From assembly GCA_947176895.1 (NCBI GenBank), contig CAMWSK010000007.1:1-64000 (forward strand): DNA of 64,000 nt. The letters are read 5' to 3'. The stretch is from an uncultured Prevotellaceae bacterium. GTDB taxonomy: Bacteria > Bacteroidota > Bacteroidia > Bacteroidales > Bacteroidaceae. A model generated the notes under the pieces. The model had not been told where the DNA came from, did not search any database, and saw only the letters and a list, made by a program, of their open reading frames with translations. Numbering within the stretch: the stretch's first letter is position 1; every line of letters begins with the position of its first letter. The position numbers and the translations under genes were made by a program. Below are positions 15,932-25,000 of this stretch, in pieces.

Positions 15932-18085
15932 ATGAAAAAGACTAAAAATTGGGGGGGGTATCTTGGAAAGTTCCTTGCGATGCTCCTATTCGTAGGTAGC
16001 ACCAACGCATGGGCACAAGGCACAGAGTACGAACAAGTGGCTGTGTTTAAGAGTGCTGAGGTTATTAATGACACAAAATATCAAGTTTATGAAAATAATG
16101 ATTGGTATATTAGTAAGGGAGGTTATAACACATCCGTAGGATTTAATAAAGATGCAAAAAACCAAACCAAAATTGATAATAACTTAGGCACAAGTGCAAA
16201 GAAAGAAAACTATGGCGTTTATGTTAGAAGTAAAAATACAATAAACGCTGTTGTTAGCAAAGTCACATTCTATAATCCTGCAGGCAGCGGAGGTTCTGGT
16301 ACAATATACCTCGCAGCATCAACCGATGGAGAAAATTGGCATCAAGTAGGAGATGGGCAAACCCTATCAGTGACAAATGATTTAACTTTCACATTTGATC
16401 CAATAGATGCCGCTTATTGGGGAGTTGTGTTAGAGAAAGGTTCAACAACCGGTGTTTATCGCTTCGACAATGTTGTTATGACGTTCTATGCATCGTCCAC
16501 GGATCCTACTATCACAGCTTCTGACGTTGAATATGTTGCCGAAGACACTTCCGGTGAGGTGGTATATGAGATTAAGAACCCGGTGGAGGGAACAAATCTT
16601 GCTGCCACGACAGAGACCGAGTGGATATCAAATGTGACAGTGGAAGACGGAAAGATTACTTTCACGATGGAAGAGAACACTGGTGCTGCACGTGAGGGCA
16701 CTATCACTCTTACTTATGGAGATGGAGTGGCTACTAAAGACATTAAGGTAAGACAGGGTGCCATAAGCCGTACCATCACATGGAGCGTTAACGGCCATAA
16801 GACAACAACAAAGGTTGAAGACGGCAAAGACATCACCTTTACGGATGCCAGCTCATACATTCCCTTAAGCTACAAATTCATGGGCTGGTTGGATCACGAA
16901 CTTGCCCCCACAGACGATGCACCCGAATTCGTGAAATCGGCCACCGCTTCAGCAGACGTTACGTATTATGCGGTGCTTGCAAAGGTAAGTGGTGAAGGAA
17001 TGGGGGGAACTGCAATACTGAAACCAACGTTCACAAACCAGGATAATACTTATAAAAATCATACATATACGGACGATAAGGGTAATGAATGGACATCGTA
17101 TAGTAACGAACAAACTAGCATGAACAGATTCGGTCTTAATGCTGGTTCTCCTACACGTTATTTCGAATCTCCGACATTTGACGGCAATATCACAAAAATT
17201 GAAATCAAAACGTATAATGGTTCAGGAGTAAAAGATCGTTATTTCTATTTCGATGCAGAGAACGATCTAACAGGAACACGCTATGGACAAGTGACAGCAC
17301 CTGCCGGCGAACATTGTACCACCATTCACACCTTTGAACCCACGGTAGAGTTCAATAAATTCTACATTCATGCCAGTGACGCTGTTGGCTTTAACTATTT
17401 GGCTGTTACTTATAGTTCTGAAACCTATTCCGGCTACACCACATCTGTCAAAACTCCCGTAACAGCTACCATTAGCATTGCAGAGGCTTGCCATGACAAA
17501 GATGGCATGTACTACGGCACATACAGCAACGCCTACGCATTCATTGTACCCGCAGACCTTACGGTTTCTGAGATAAACGTTAATGACAACCAGTTACAAA
17601 TCAAGAGCTATAACCAAGGTGATATCGTTCCAGCAAATACCGGTGTGATGGTTGCAGCAACCGAAGCAGGCGACCATGAGGTTGAGCTTAGCTCAGAAGA
17701 AGGTACATCTGTACTGGGCGAAAGCAATATGCTTAAGGCTTCCGGTAATGGTATCGACGCCGAAACTATGGCAACCGTCAATAGCAACTGCAAATTCTAT
17801 CGCCTCACAATGCACAAGGGCGAGACTATCGGTTACTTCTGGGGTGCGGCAGAGGGCGCAGCCTTTAACCTCGCAGCAAACAAGGCCTATCTTGCCGTGC
17901 CTGTAGATGTTGTTGCCAACATACAAGGCTTCACGTTTGAATCCGGTGACACCGATGACATCAAGGGCGTAGAGACCGGCAACAATGTTGACAGCAAGGT
18001 TTACAATCTTCGGGGACAGCATGTGGCACAACCTACCGCCAAGGGCGTGTACATTACCAACGGACGTAAGTTTATTGTTAAATAA
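15932..18085 (+). CDS. BACON-domain surface protein with T9SS-type C-terminal sorting tail
   Basis: Predicted secreted or surface protein of about 717 residues. The ATG at 15932 opens a signal peptide (MKKTKNWG..., ending at NAWAQ); an in-frame ATG at 15920 is less likely. The N-terminal part looks like a beta jelly-roll, followed by a BACON domain (about 194-277) with EYVAEDTSGEVVYEI and REGTITLTYGDG, then a fold containing ITWSVNGHKTT. The tail VYNLRGQ...KGVYITNGRKFIVK matches Prevotella type IX sorting tails. The por operon is at 58.8-64 kb. Substrate unknown; BACON domains often bind carbohydrate or mucin. Codon use is AT-richer than the housekeeping neighbours. Confidence 0.8.
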   Translation: MKKTKNWGGYLGKFLAMLLFVGSTNAWAQGTEYEQVAVFKSAEVINDTKYQVYENNDWYISKGGYNTSVGFNKDAKNQTKIDNNLGTSAKKENYGVYVRSKNTINAVVSKVTFYNPAGSGGSGTIYLAASTDGENWHQVGDGQTLSVTNDLTFTFDPIDAAYWGVVLEKGSTTGVYRFDNVVMTFYASSTDPTITASDVEYVAEDTSGEVVYEIKNPVEGTNLAATTETEWISNVTVEDGKITFTMEENTGAAREGTITLTYGDGVATKDIKVRQGAISRTITWSVNGHKTTTKVEDGKDITFTDASSYIPLSYKFMGWLDHELAPTDDAPEFVKSATASADVTYYAVLAKVSGEGMGGTAILKPTFTNQDNTYKNHTYTDDKGNEWTSYSNEQTSMNRFGLNAGSPTRYFESPTFDGNITKIEIKTYNGSGVKDRYFYFDAENDLTGTRYGQVTAPAGEHCTTIHTFEPTVEFNKFYIHASDAVGFNYLAVTYSSETYSGYTTSVKTPVTATISIAEACHDKDGMYYGTYSNAYAFIVPADLTVSEINVNDNQLQIKSYNQGDIVPANTGVMVAATEAGDHEVELSSEEGTSVLGESNMLKASGNGIDAETMATVNSNCKFYRLTMHKGETIGYFWGAAEGAAFNLAANKAYLAVPVDVVANIQGFTFESGDTDDIKGVETGNNVDSKVYNLRGQHVAQPTAKGVYITNGRKFIVK

Positions 18086-18106
18086 AAAAAGGAAAGGAAC
18101 AAAACA

Positions 18107-18277
18107 ATGAAGAAATATATAAAACCTGCCATTGAGGTGATGGCTGTTCAAGGTGAGCACTCGCTTCTCACGGTATCTCCAGGAGTAAAAAACGGTTCAA
18201 ATCTTGGTGATGAGTTCTATGAAGGTGATGTGTCTTATTCAAGAGAATCTTTTGACACTTCATGGGGTGACGAGTAG
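18107..18277 (+). CDS. 56-residue MKKYIKP-type small peptide
   Basis: This short gene starts 21 bases after the T9SS cargo stop. The product begins MKKYIKPAIEVMAVQG, continues EHSLLTVSPG and has an acidic, G/S/D/Y-rich tail ending WGDE. Short Bacteroides/Prevotella proteins with an MKKxYxxPxxEV start and an LL-x-x-S segment often sit beside surface-protein genes; the function is unknown to me. It lacks cysteines and a convincing signal peptide. A terminator follows after 24 bases, so it closes the operon. Confidence 0.7.
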   Translation: MKKYIKPAIEVMAVQGEHSLLTVSPGVKNGSNLGDEFYEGDVSYSRESFDTSWGDE

Positions 18278-18301
18278 TCACAAACAAAAATGATAAGACA
18301 G

Positions 18302-18344
18302 ACCGCCGCCTTCTCCATCATGGTGCAAGGCGGCGGTTTTCGTT
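18302..18344 (+). terminator. Rho-independent terminator after the 56-residue peptide gene
   Basis: ACCGCCGCCTT (18302-18312) pairs with AAGGCGGCGGT (18327-18337), followed by TTTCGTTT. From here to 18540 there is no gene; an isolated TATCTTTG at 18524-18531 points toward the convergent KilA-N gene. Confidence 0.85.
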
Positions 18345-18540
18345 TAAAAGAATTAAGGTTTTACGTTACAGCCTCTTTGGGGGATTGGCAGGAATGGGAT
18401 TTTTTGCAAGCGACTGAATTTCGAGTTTTTCCAAAACAACCGATTCTCAGTAATCAAAAACCGATAGATATGCAAAAAACAGGTCAAAACGGGGTGTGCA
18501 TCCTCTTTTTTGGTCTGTTTCGCTATCTTTGAGCACAGTA

Positions 18541-19347
18541 TTACTTCAGTAGTTTCCTTTCTCCGGCCTCGTCACTCTCCAACACGCTCATCTGGTGAAT
18601 GGCGATTCGATTGAGCTTTACGAGGCGTTCGCCCTGCGGGATGCCTTGTTCGATGAATACGGCGTTGAGGTTCTCCATATTCGACAGGCAGATAAGTTCG
18701 TTGATGGTGGCATAATCTCGTATGTTGCCTTTCAGGTCGGGATGTGCCTCCCTCCATTGCTTTGCCGTCATGCCGAACATGGCCACGTTCAGCACATCGG
18801 CCTCGTTGGCATAGATGACACTTGCCTGTACGGGAGTAATCTCCTCCGGGACAAGGTTCTGTTGGATGGCATCGGTGTGTATGCGGTAGTTGATTTTCGA
18901 CAGTTCGCGCTTTGCCGACCATCCAATCAGTCGCTGTTCTTCTGCTTTCAGCCGCTGATATTCTTTGACAAGGAGCAACTGGAACTTAGGAGAAATCCAC
19001 ATGCCGAAGTGATATGCCAAATCCCGATGGGCATATGTTCCGCCATAGCGACCGGCCTTAGAACGAATACCGATGGCCTGCGTTCTTTCTATCCACGTTT
19101 TTACGGAAAGTACGAAATTATTACTTCCTGCCGCATTTTTAATTGCACCGAATTCGGTACAATTAAAATCAGGATTATAGAGCATTTCCCATTCGCCAAG
19201 ATATTCAATAGTGCTTTTAAGACTGAGCCAGCGAAAAATTATATGCTCTTGCAGTTGGCTTCGCGCCATATCCGTCAGGCTGATGTAATCCTCCTCGTTG
19301 TACGTAACGACACTGATATCCGTATTTTGAACGATAATCTTTGCCAT
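18541..19347 (-). CDS. KilA-N domain protein
   Basis: About 268 residues from the ATG at 19347 (19353 is an equally possible start). The first 110 or so residues have the KilA-N pattern: YISLTDMAR, then SLKSTIEYLGEWE and later GRYGGTYAHRDLAYHFGMWISPKFQLLLVKEYQRL, cut here to GGTYAHRDLAYHFGMWISP. KilA-N is a DNA-binding module of phages and mobile islands, and stand-alone chromosomal copies are common in Bacteroidales. The C-terminal part contains a helical KQWREAHPDLKGNIRDYA segment. Its role is unknown; possibly regulatory or defence-related. It is isolated, with the REP-like repeat upstream. Confidence 0.8.
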   Translation of the reverse strand: MAKIIVQNTDISVVTYNEEDYISLTDMARSQLQEHIIFRWLSLKSTIEYLGEWEMLYNPDFNCTEFGAIKNAAGSNNFVLSVKTWIERTQAIGIRSKAGRYGGTYAHRDLAYHFGMWISPKFQLLLVKEYQRLKAEEQRLIGWSAKRELSKINYRIHTDAIQQNLVPEEITPVQASVIYANEADVLNVAMFGMTAKQWREAHPDLKGNIRDYATINELICLSNMENLNAVFIEQGIPQGERLVKLNRIAIHQMSVLESDEAGERKLLK

Positions 19348-19461
19348 TTGCATTTTGGTTTATTGGGGTTCCCATGCGAAGGTAGTTATAATTCTTTATT
19401 TTTCCTGTTTCCGCGTGTATATTTTGAAAAAGAGGACATGGGTACCAATTTCATCCACAAA

Positions 19462-19547
19462 GTAGGGACGTGTCTTTAACACGTTGAACCCGGATGACCG
19501 AATCATCTGAGCATAAAGGCAAGAACGTGTCAAAGACACGTCCCTAC
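19462..19547. repeat. REP-like 24-bp inverted repeat
   Basis: The arms at 19462-19485 (GTAGGGACGTGTCTTTAACA...) and 19524-19547 are reverse complements with one mismatch, separated by 38 bases. Each arm contains its own small hairpin (ACGTGT/ACACGT). The right arm supplies the stop codon of the ATPase gene (19544-19546). The form resembles a small non-autonomous or REP-type element. Confidence 0.8.
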
Positions 19548-20920
19548 ATGGTGGGCGGTTCTATCTTCATATCCGTATCCCCTGTCTTCAGGATGTTTTG
19601 TAAAACCTCATTAATCTGTCCGGCATAATAGTACGGAAGATTAAAGAGCCTGAACCGCTTTCCCCTCGGAGTAACCACCGGGGCAATCGAAAACGGGCCG
19701 CCCCAGAATCTCACTGCAATGTCGTGCGGAGCCTTGTCCATGAACTGATGCAACGACCTCATACGTGAATTATGTCCGGATTTCACCTCAATGGGAATCA
19801 TCTTTCCATCAAATTGTATCACAAAATCCACTTCGGCCTGCGACCCTGTTCCGTTCACCCAAAAACAGCGTTTATGAGAGAAACGGCTGTCAACGCTCAG
19901 CAATTCCTGTCCCACAATCTGTTCGGCAATACGCCCCATCCAAGCATCGCTGATATCCGGGATATTCACCAGTTCCTTCTGAATACCCCCTACATAATTG
20001 ACCAGTCCGGTATCCAGCCACAAGAGCTTCGGAGAGCGCTTCGGCTCCGGAGCCACAGGCACCAAGACCGATGTGACAGGATAGGCCAATTCGAGCAACA
20101 TCGTTTTTTCCAGAGTTCGGAAAGCCTCGCCCATTTCGCGGGAACGGTAGAGCGAGTTGCCGAATTTCTCGAATGTGATTCGCTGCGCCGCATATATCCA
20201 GCCCGCATTCAAAATATGGCGGATAACATTCCTCATCGCCTCCGTCTCAGAATACTTCTCTACGTCATCCCGATATCCTGTGAGCAAGGTCTCATAGATA
20301 TATTTCAGCGAAATAATATCGCGATGCTCCGCATAGCTGTTTACCACCTCGGGCATCCCTCCGGTCAGCGTATAGGTGTTGAACAGGCGCATCATCTTAT
20401 CGTGAAGAGGGACGGGAACAGCACCACGTTGTTGCGCCGTCTTCAAGGCGTTTTCTCCTACAGCTCCGAGAAACTCATTGAAAGTACAAGGACGTACAGC
20501 CATGTACTCAACCCGGCCAACGGGAAAAGTGATGTGCTTGTCGATAAGATTCTCCAGCAAAGAACCAGCTGCAATAACATCGATGCCGGACACCTCCTCG
20601 TAGAAATAGCGCAACATGGCAACGGCCCGCGGAGAGTTCTGTATTTCGTCGATGAAAAGAAGTGTTGGCACCGCCCTCCGCTCCTGATTGTTGAGCAGAT
20701 AGATGGTTGTGACCAACTCGTCCATCGACGCATCGGTCTCGAACAATTGTCGGTCTACAGCCTTCTCAAGGTTGAGTTTTAGATAGACCTCGTATTCCGC
20801 AGCAAACTGATTTACGAGCGTTGTTTTGCCAACTTGACGGGCACCTCTAAGCACCATTGGTTTGTGACCGGGGCGGGCCGCCCATTGTCTTAGTTCTGTC
20901 AATACATTCCTTTCAAACAT
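19544..20920 (-). CDS. AAA_14/DUF4143 family ATPase
   Basis: A 458-residue P-loop protein of the orphan ATPase family common in Bacteroidetes. Walker A is GARQVGKTT (about 26-34) and Walker B is LLFIDEIQ (about 87-94), followed by an arginine-rich sensor region. The C-terminal half is DUF4143, with LLWLDTGLVNYV and a nuclease-like VDFVIQFDGKMIPIEVKSG segment (D...E-x-K). The family function is unsettled; the PD-(D/E)xK-like end suggests nucleic-acid dealings. Three palindromic repeats lie in its upstream region. Confidence 0.85.
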   Translation of the reverse strand: MFERNVLTELRQWAARPGHKPMVLRGARQVGKTTLVNQFAAEYEVYLKLNLEKAVDRQLFETDASMDELVTTIYLLNNQERRAVPTLLFIDEIQNSPRAVAMLRYFYEEVSGIDVIAAGSLLENLIDKHITFPVGRVEYMAVRPCTFNEFLGAVGENALKTAQQRGAVPVPLHDKMMRLFNTYTLTGGMPEVVNSYAEHRDIISLKYIYETLLTGYRDDVEKYSETEAMRNVIRHILNAGWIYAAQRITFEKFGNSLYRSREMGEAFRTLEKTMLLELAYPVTSVLVPVAPEPKRSPKLLWLDTGLVNYVGGIQKELVNIPDISDAWMGRIAEQIVGQELLSVDSRFSHKRCFWVNGTGSQAEVDFVIQFDGKMIPIEVKSGHNSRMRSLHQFMDKAPHDIAVRFWGGPFSIAPVVTPRGKRFRLFNLPYYYAGQINEVLQNILKTGDTDMKIEPPTM

Positions 20921-20941
20921 GATTTCAAGTATTTACATATA

Positions 20942-20949
20942 CAAAATTA
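20942..20949 (-). promoter_or_regulatory. Candidate -7 element of the AAA_14 ATPase gene
   Basis: Minus-strand TAATTTTG matches TAnnTTTG, 21 bases before the ATG. A TTTG at 20973-20976 lies 23 bases upstream, slightly too far for the consensus. Confidence 0.45.
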
Positions 20950-20987
20950 CAAATAAAAACACAAAAACGGAGCAAAAAGAGCCGAAA

Positions 20988-21064
20988 TTTGTAACAAAAG
21001 TGGACCAAAAACAGATCCGATTTGTAATAAAAGTGGACCAAAACGGACGCAAATTTGTAACAAA
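20988..21064. repeat. Three palindromic TTTGTAACAAA sites at 33-bp spacing
   Basis: TTTGTAACAAA at 20988, TTTGTAATAAA at 21021 and TTTGTAACAAA at 21054; the first two are followed by AGTGGACCAAAA. The spacing of exactly 33 bp places them on one DNA face, close to three helical turns. They lie upstream of the ATPase gene and could be operators. Confidence 0.75.
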
Positions 21065-21155
21065 ACCGACTTAAGCATACGAAAAGGAAGCTCCGGCATT
21101 ATTTCCCTCACCACAAAAAAGTAGTAAACATACCTCATAAAACCATCTTTTCCAC

Positions 21156-21163
21156 TACATTTG
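21156..21163 (+). promoter_or_regulatory. Candidate -7 element of the nucleosidase gene
   Basis: TACATTTG fits TAnnTTTG, 23 bases before the ATG. No -33 TTTG is seen. Confidence 0.45.
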
Positions 21164-21186
21164 CAGCACGTAAAGAAACAATAACC

Positions 21187-21918
21187 ATGAACACTATCTG
21201 CTATATCGTGGCCATGAGGGCCGAAGCCACACCCTTCATCCGGGAATTTGGCCTGAAACTGAACGAGAACTTCTTCGCCCCCCTGCCCTGCCAACTTTAT
21301 GAGGGAGAGGTGAACGGCACACGCCTGTGCGTGGTGCTGAACGGGGCACAACACAACAGCGACCTGGTGGGTTGCGAGGCCGCCACGCTGGCCACCTCAC
21401 AAGCCATCCAACACCTCCGGCCCGACCTGGTCATCAACAGCGGCACGTGCGGTGCCTTTGAAAGCAAGGGAGCGGATATCGCCCGCGTGTATATTGGCAA
21501 CGGCGTCATGTTCCACGACCGCCGCGTGCCCGGCGATGATGCCTGGACCACGCAGAGCATAGGCAACTATCCCGTGTGGAAGGGCAGCCATGAGCTGGCC
21601 CTGCAACTGGGTCTGCCCGAAGGGAAGGTGACCACAGGCAGTTCCCTGGACATGCAGCCCTGCGACCTGGAGGTCATACAGCAGCATGGCGGGGAGCTGA
21701 AAGACATGGAGGGTGCCGCCATCGCCTTTGTGTGCAGCCTCTACGGGGTGCCCGTGCTCTTCGTGAAGAGTGTCACCGACCTGGTGGACCACTCAGCCGA
21801 CACCTTCGAGGTGTTCTCGCGCAACCTGGCCGCTGCCGGCGAGAGCCTAAAGCAGATCAACAAGCAAATCATCAGCCTGCTGACCCGGCAGAACCCTGCA
21901 ACGAACAATCCGGAATAA
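21187..21918 (+). CDS. 5'-methylthioadenosine/S-adenosylhomocysteine nucleosidase-like protein
   Basis: A 243-residue member of the nucleoside phosphorylase superfamily (PNP_UDP fold). It shows an INSGTCGAF glycine-rich segment (about 81-89), the KDMEGAAIAFV ribose-binding motif with the Met-Glu pair, and SVTDLVDHSAD carrying the catalytic Asp of MTA/SAH nucleosidases. The predicted reaction is hydrolysis of MTA or SAH to adenine plus a thioribose sugar, in methionine salvage and quorum-signal metabolism. Exact substrate is uncertain because the family includes futalosine and purine nucleosidases. It stands alone, convergent with rpoC. Confidence 0.8.
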   Translation: MNTICYIVAMRAEATPFIREFGLKLNENFFAPLPCQLYEGEVNGTRLCVVLNGAQHNSDLVGCEAATLATSQAIQHLRPDLVINSGTCGAFESKGADIARVYIGNGVMFHDRRVPGDDAWTTQSIGNYPVWKGSHELALQLGLPEGKVTTGSSLDMQPCDLEVIQQHGGELKDMEGAAIAFVCSLYGVPVLFVKSVTDLVDHSADTFEVFSRNLAAAGESLKQINKQIISLLTRQNPATNNPE

Positions 21919-21951
21919 GACGGGGAAACGAATCCCATACCCCCCGGAAAA

Positions 21952-21966
21952 AACACCGCGATGTTT
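21952..21966. repeat. Single GC-rich 15-bp unit
   Basis: AACACCGCGATGTTT matches the GC-rich repeat class at 8148-8184 and lies in the gap between convergent mtn-like and rpoC genes. No neighbour unit is seen at plus or minus 22. Confidence 0.55.
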
Positions 21967-21992
21967 TCACCATCAAGTTCCCTGAGCAAAAA

Positions 21993-22037
21993 ATGAAAGA
22001 GGCGGAGTTGCACATTGCGCAACTCCGCCTCTTTCAT
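21993..22037 (-). terminator. Rho-independent terminator of the rpoBC operon
   Basis: A perfect 19-bp stem (21993-22011 with 22019-22037) with a 7-base loop. On the minus strand it is followed by TTTTTTGC, 17 bases past the rpoC stop. It may also stop the convergent nucleosidase transcript. Confidence 0.9.
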
Positions 22038-22053
22038 ATCACGGTGAGGAGGC

Positions 22054-25000
22054 TTATACCTCGTCCTCTACATAGTCTACCACTTCGCGGTTACGAATCA
22101 AATCAAAATCCTCCTTGGAACCCACGATGAGCTTGTTGAACTCACGCAGACCGGTTCCGGCAGGAATCAGGTGACCGGTAATCACGTTCTCCTTCATACC
22201 CTCGAGCGTATCGCTCTTGCAATTGATGGCAGCCTCGTTGAGCACCTTGGTGGTCTCCTGGAAGGATGCGGCCGACATGAAACTGCGGGTCTGCAAAGCT
22301 GCACGGGTGATACCCTGAAGAATCTGGGTGGAGGTGGCAGCCATGGCATCACGCACCACCACAGGCTTCAAGTCACGGCGCTTCAGCGAGCTGTTCTCGT
22401 CGCGAAGCTTGCGAGCGGTGACAATCATACCGGGCTTCATCACTTCGCTGTCTCCGGCGTCCACCACCACTTTCTTACCCCAAATGCGGTCGTTCTCGGC
22501 AGTAAAGTCGAACTTGTCCACCATCTGGCTCTCCAAGAAGTTGGTATCGCCGGGATCGTTAATCTGCACCTTACGCATCATCTGACGCACAATCACCTCG
22601 AAGTGCTTGTCGTTAATCTTCACACCCTGCAGACGATAAACGTCCTGTACCTCGTTGACAATGTACTCCTGCACAGCCGTGGGGCCCTTGATGGCCAGGA
22701 TGTCGTTGGGAGTAATGGCACCGGCAGACAGGGGCGTTCCGGCACGCACGTAATCATTCTCCTGCACGAGCAACTGCTTGGACAGGGGGATGAGATACTT
22801 ACGCACATCACCCACCTTGCTGGTCACAATCACCTCGCGGTTACCACGCTTGATCTTGCCCATGGTGACCTCACCGTCAATCTCCGACACGATGGCGGGA
22901 TTGCTGGGGTTACGGGCCTCGAACAACTCGGTGACACGGGGCAGACCACCGGTGATATCACCACCGCCGCCACCTGCGGCGCGGGGCATCTTGCTCAGCA
23001 CATCACCGGCCTTCAACACAGCACCATCCTCCACGGCCAAACGGGCACCGATGGGGAAGTTATAGGTACGCAGCAACTCGCCGTTCTCACCCAAGATATG
23101 GGCACTGGGCGCGATGGTGCGGTCCTTGGACTCGATAACGATAAACTCACGAAGACCGGAGGTTTCGTCGGTATCCACACGATAAGTAACACCCTCGATG
23201 ACATTCTCGAACTTCACGGTACCGGGATACTCCGTAACGATAACCGAATTGAAGGGATCCCACTTGGCCACCATGTCGCCGGGTTCCACCACGTCACCCT
23301 CATACTTATACAAAGTAGCACCGTAAGGCACGTTTTGGCTAAGCAGTACGATGCCGGTGTTGGGCTCCACGAAGCGCACCTCAGCCATACGACCGACCAC
23401 CATCTTGGCGGTCTTACCCTCTTCGTCTACGATATCCACGGTGTTCAATTCCTCGAATTCCAGACGTGCGTTGTACTTCGCCTTAATCATGGCATTGGCC
23501 ACAGCGTTTCCGGCCACACCACCGGCGTGGAAGGTTCGCAGAGTCAGCTGGGTACCCGGCTCACCGATGGACTGGGCGGCAATCACACCCACGGCCTCGC
23601 CCTTCTGCACCAGTCGGCTGGTGGCCAAGTTGCGACCGTAACACTTCATGCACACACCCTTCTTGCTCTCACAAGTGAGCACGGAACGTATCTCAACGCT
23701 CTCAATGGGGCTGTTCTCGATTTCCTGTGCCTTGTCCTCAGTAATCTCATCACCGGCAGCACAGATGAGACGACCGGTAACGGGATGCACGATGTCGTGC
23801 ACAGACACACGGCCAAGAATACGCTCGTAAAGACTGCTGACAACCTCATCACCATTCTTCAAGGCAGTGCATACCAAGCCACGCAGGGTGCCGCAATCCT
23901 CCTCGGTGATAATCACATCGTGGGACACGTCCACCAGACGACGGGTCAGGTAACCGGCATCGGCCGTCTTCAGAGCCGTATCGGCCAGACCCTTACGGGC
24001 GCCGTGAGTGGAGATAAAGTACTCCAGCACGCTCATACCCTCCTTAAAGTTAGAAAGAATGGGGTTCTCGATGGTGGTCACCTCGGCACCGGCCTTGCTG
24101 GGCTTGGCCATCAGACCACGCATACCGGAAAGCTGGCTGATCTGTCCTGCACTACCACGAGCACCGGAATCAAGCATCATGTACACGGCATTGAAGCCTT
24201 GGTCAGCCTCGCGCATGGTCTTCATCAGAGTGGCACTCAACTCATTATTTACATGAGTCCAAGTGTCCACCACCTGGTGGTGACGCTCGGTGTCAGTGAT
24301 GAAGCCCATGGCATAATCACCCTGGATACGGTCCACCTCGTCGTTACCCTTCTTAATCAAAGCCTCTTTCTCCTTGGGAATGATGATGTCGCCCAAGTTG
24401 AAGCTCAAACCGCCTTCGTAAGCCAAGCGGTAACCAAGGTTCTTGATGCCGTCAAGGAACTCGCATGCACGAGCCACACCCACCTTCTTGATAACGTCGG
24501 TAATCAATCCGCGGAGGGTCTTCTTACTGATAATTTCGTTGAAGAAACCTACCTCAACGGGGATAATCTCGTTGGCAATCACTCGACCAACGGAAGTCTC
24601 CACAGCGCGCTTACCAATGGTACCGTCTTCAAGCAGGTCATCCACGATTACCGTGACGGGAGCATGAACGTCCACCTTCTTACTGTTGAAGGCAACAATA
24701 GCCTCCTCCGGGCCGTAGAATTTCAGACCACTACCCTTGGCACCGGGACGCAGCTTGGTAATATAATACAGGCCCAACACCATATCCTGAGAGGGAATGG
24801 TGATAGGAGCACCGTTGGCAGGATTCAATATATTATGGCTCTGGAGCATCAGAATCTGAGCCTCCAGGATAGCCTCGTTGCTCAAAGGCAAATGAACAGC
24901 CATCTGGTCACCATCGAAGTCAGCGTTGAACGCGGCACAAGCCAAGGGGTGAAGTTGAATGGCACGGCCCTCGATCATCTTGGGTTGGAAAGCCTGAATA

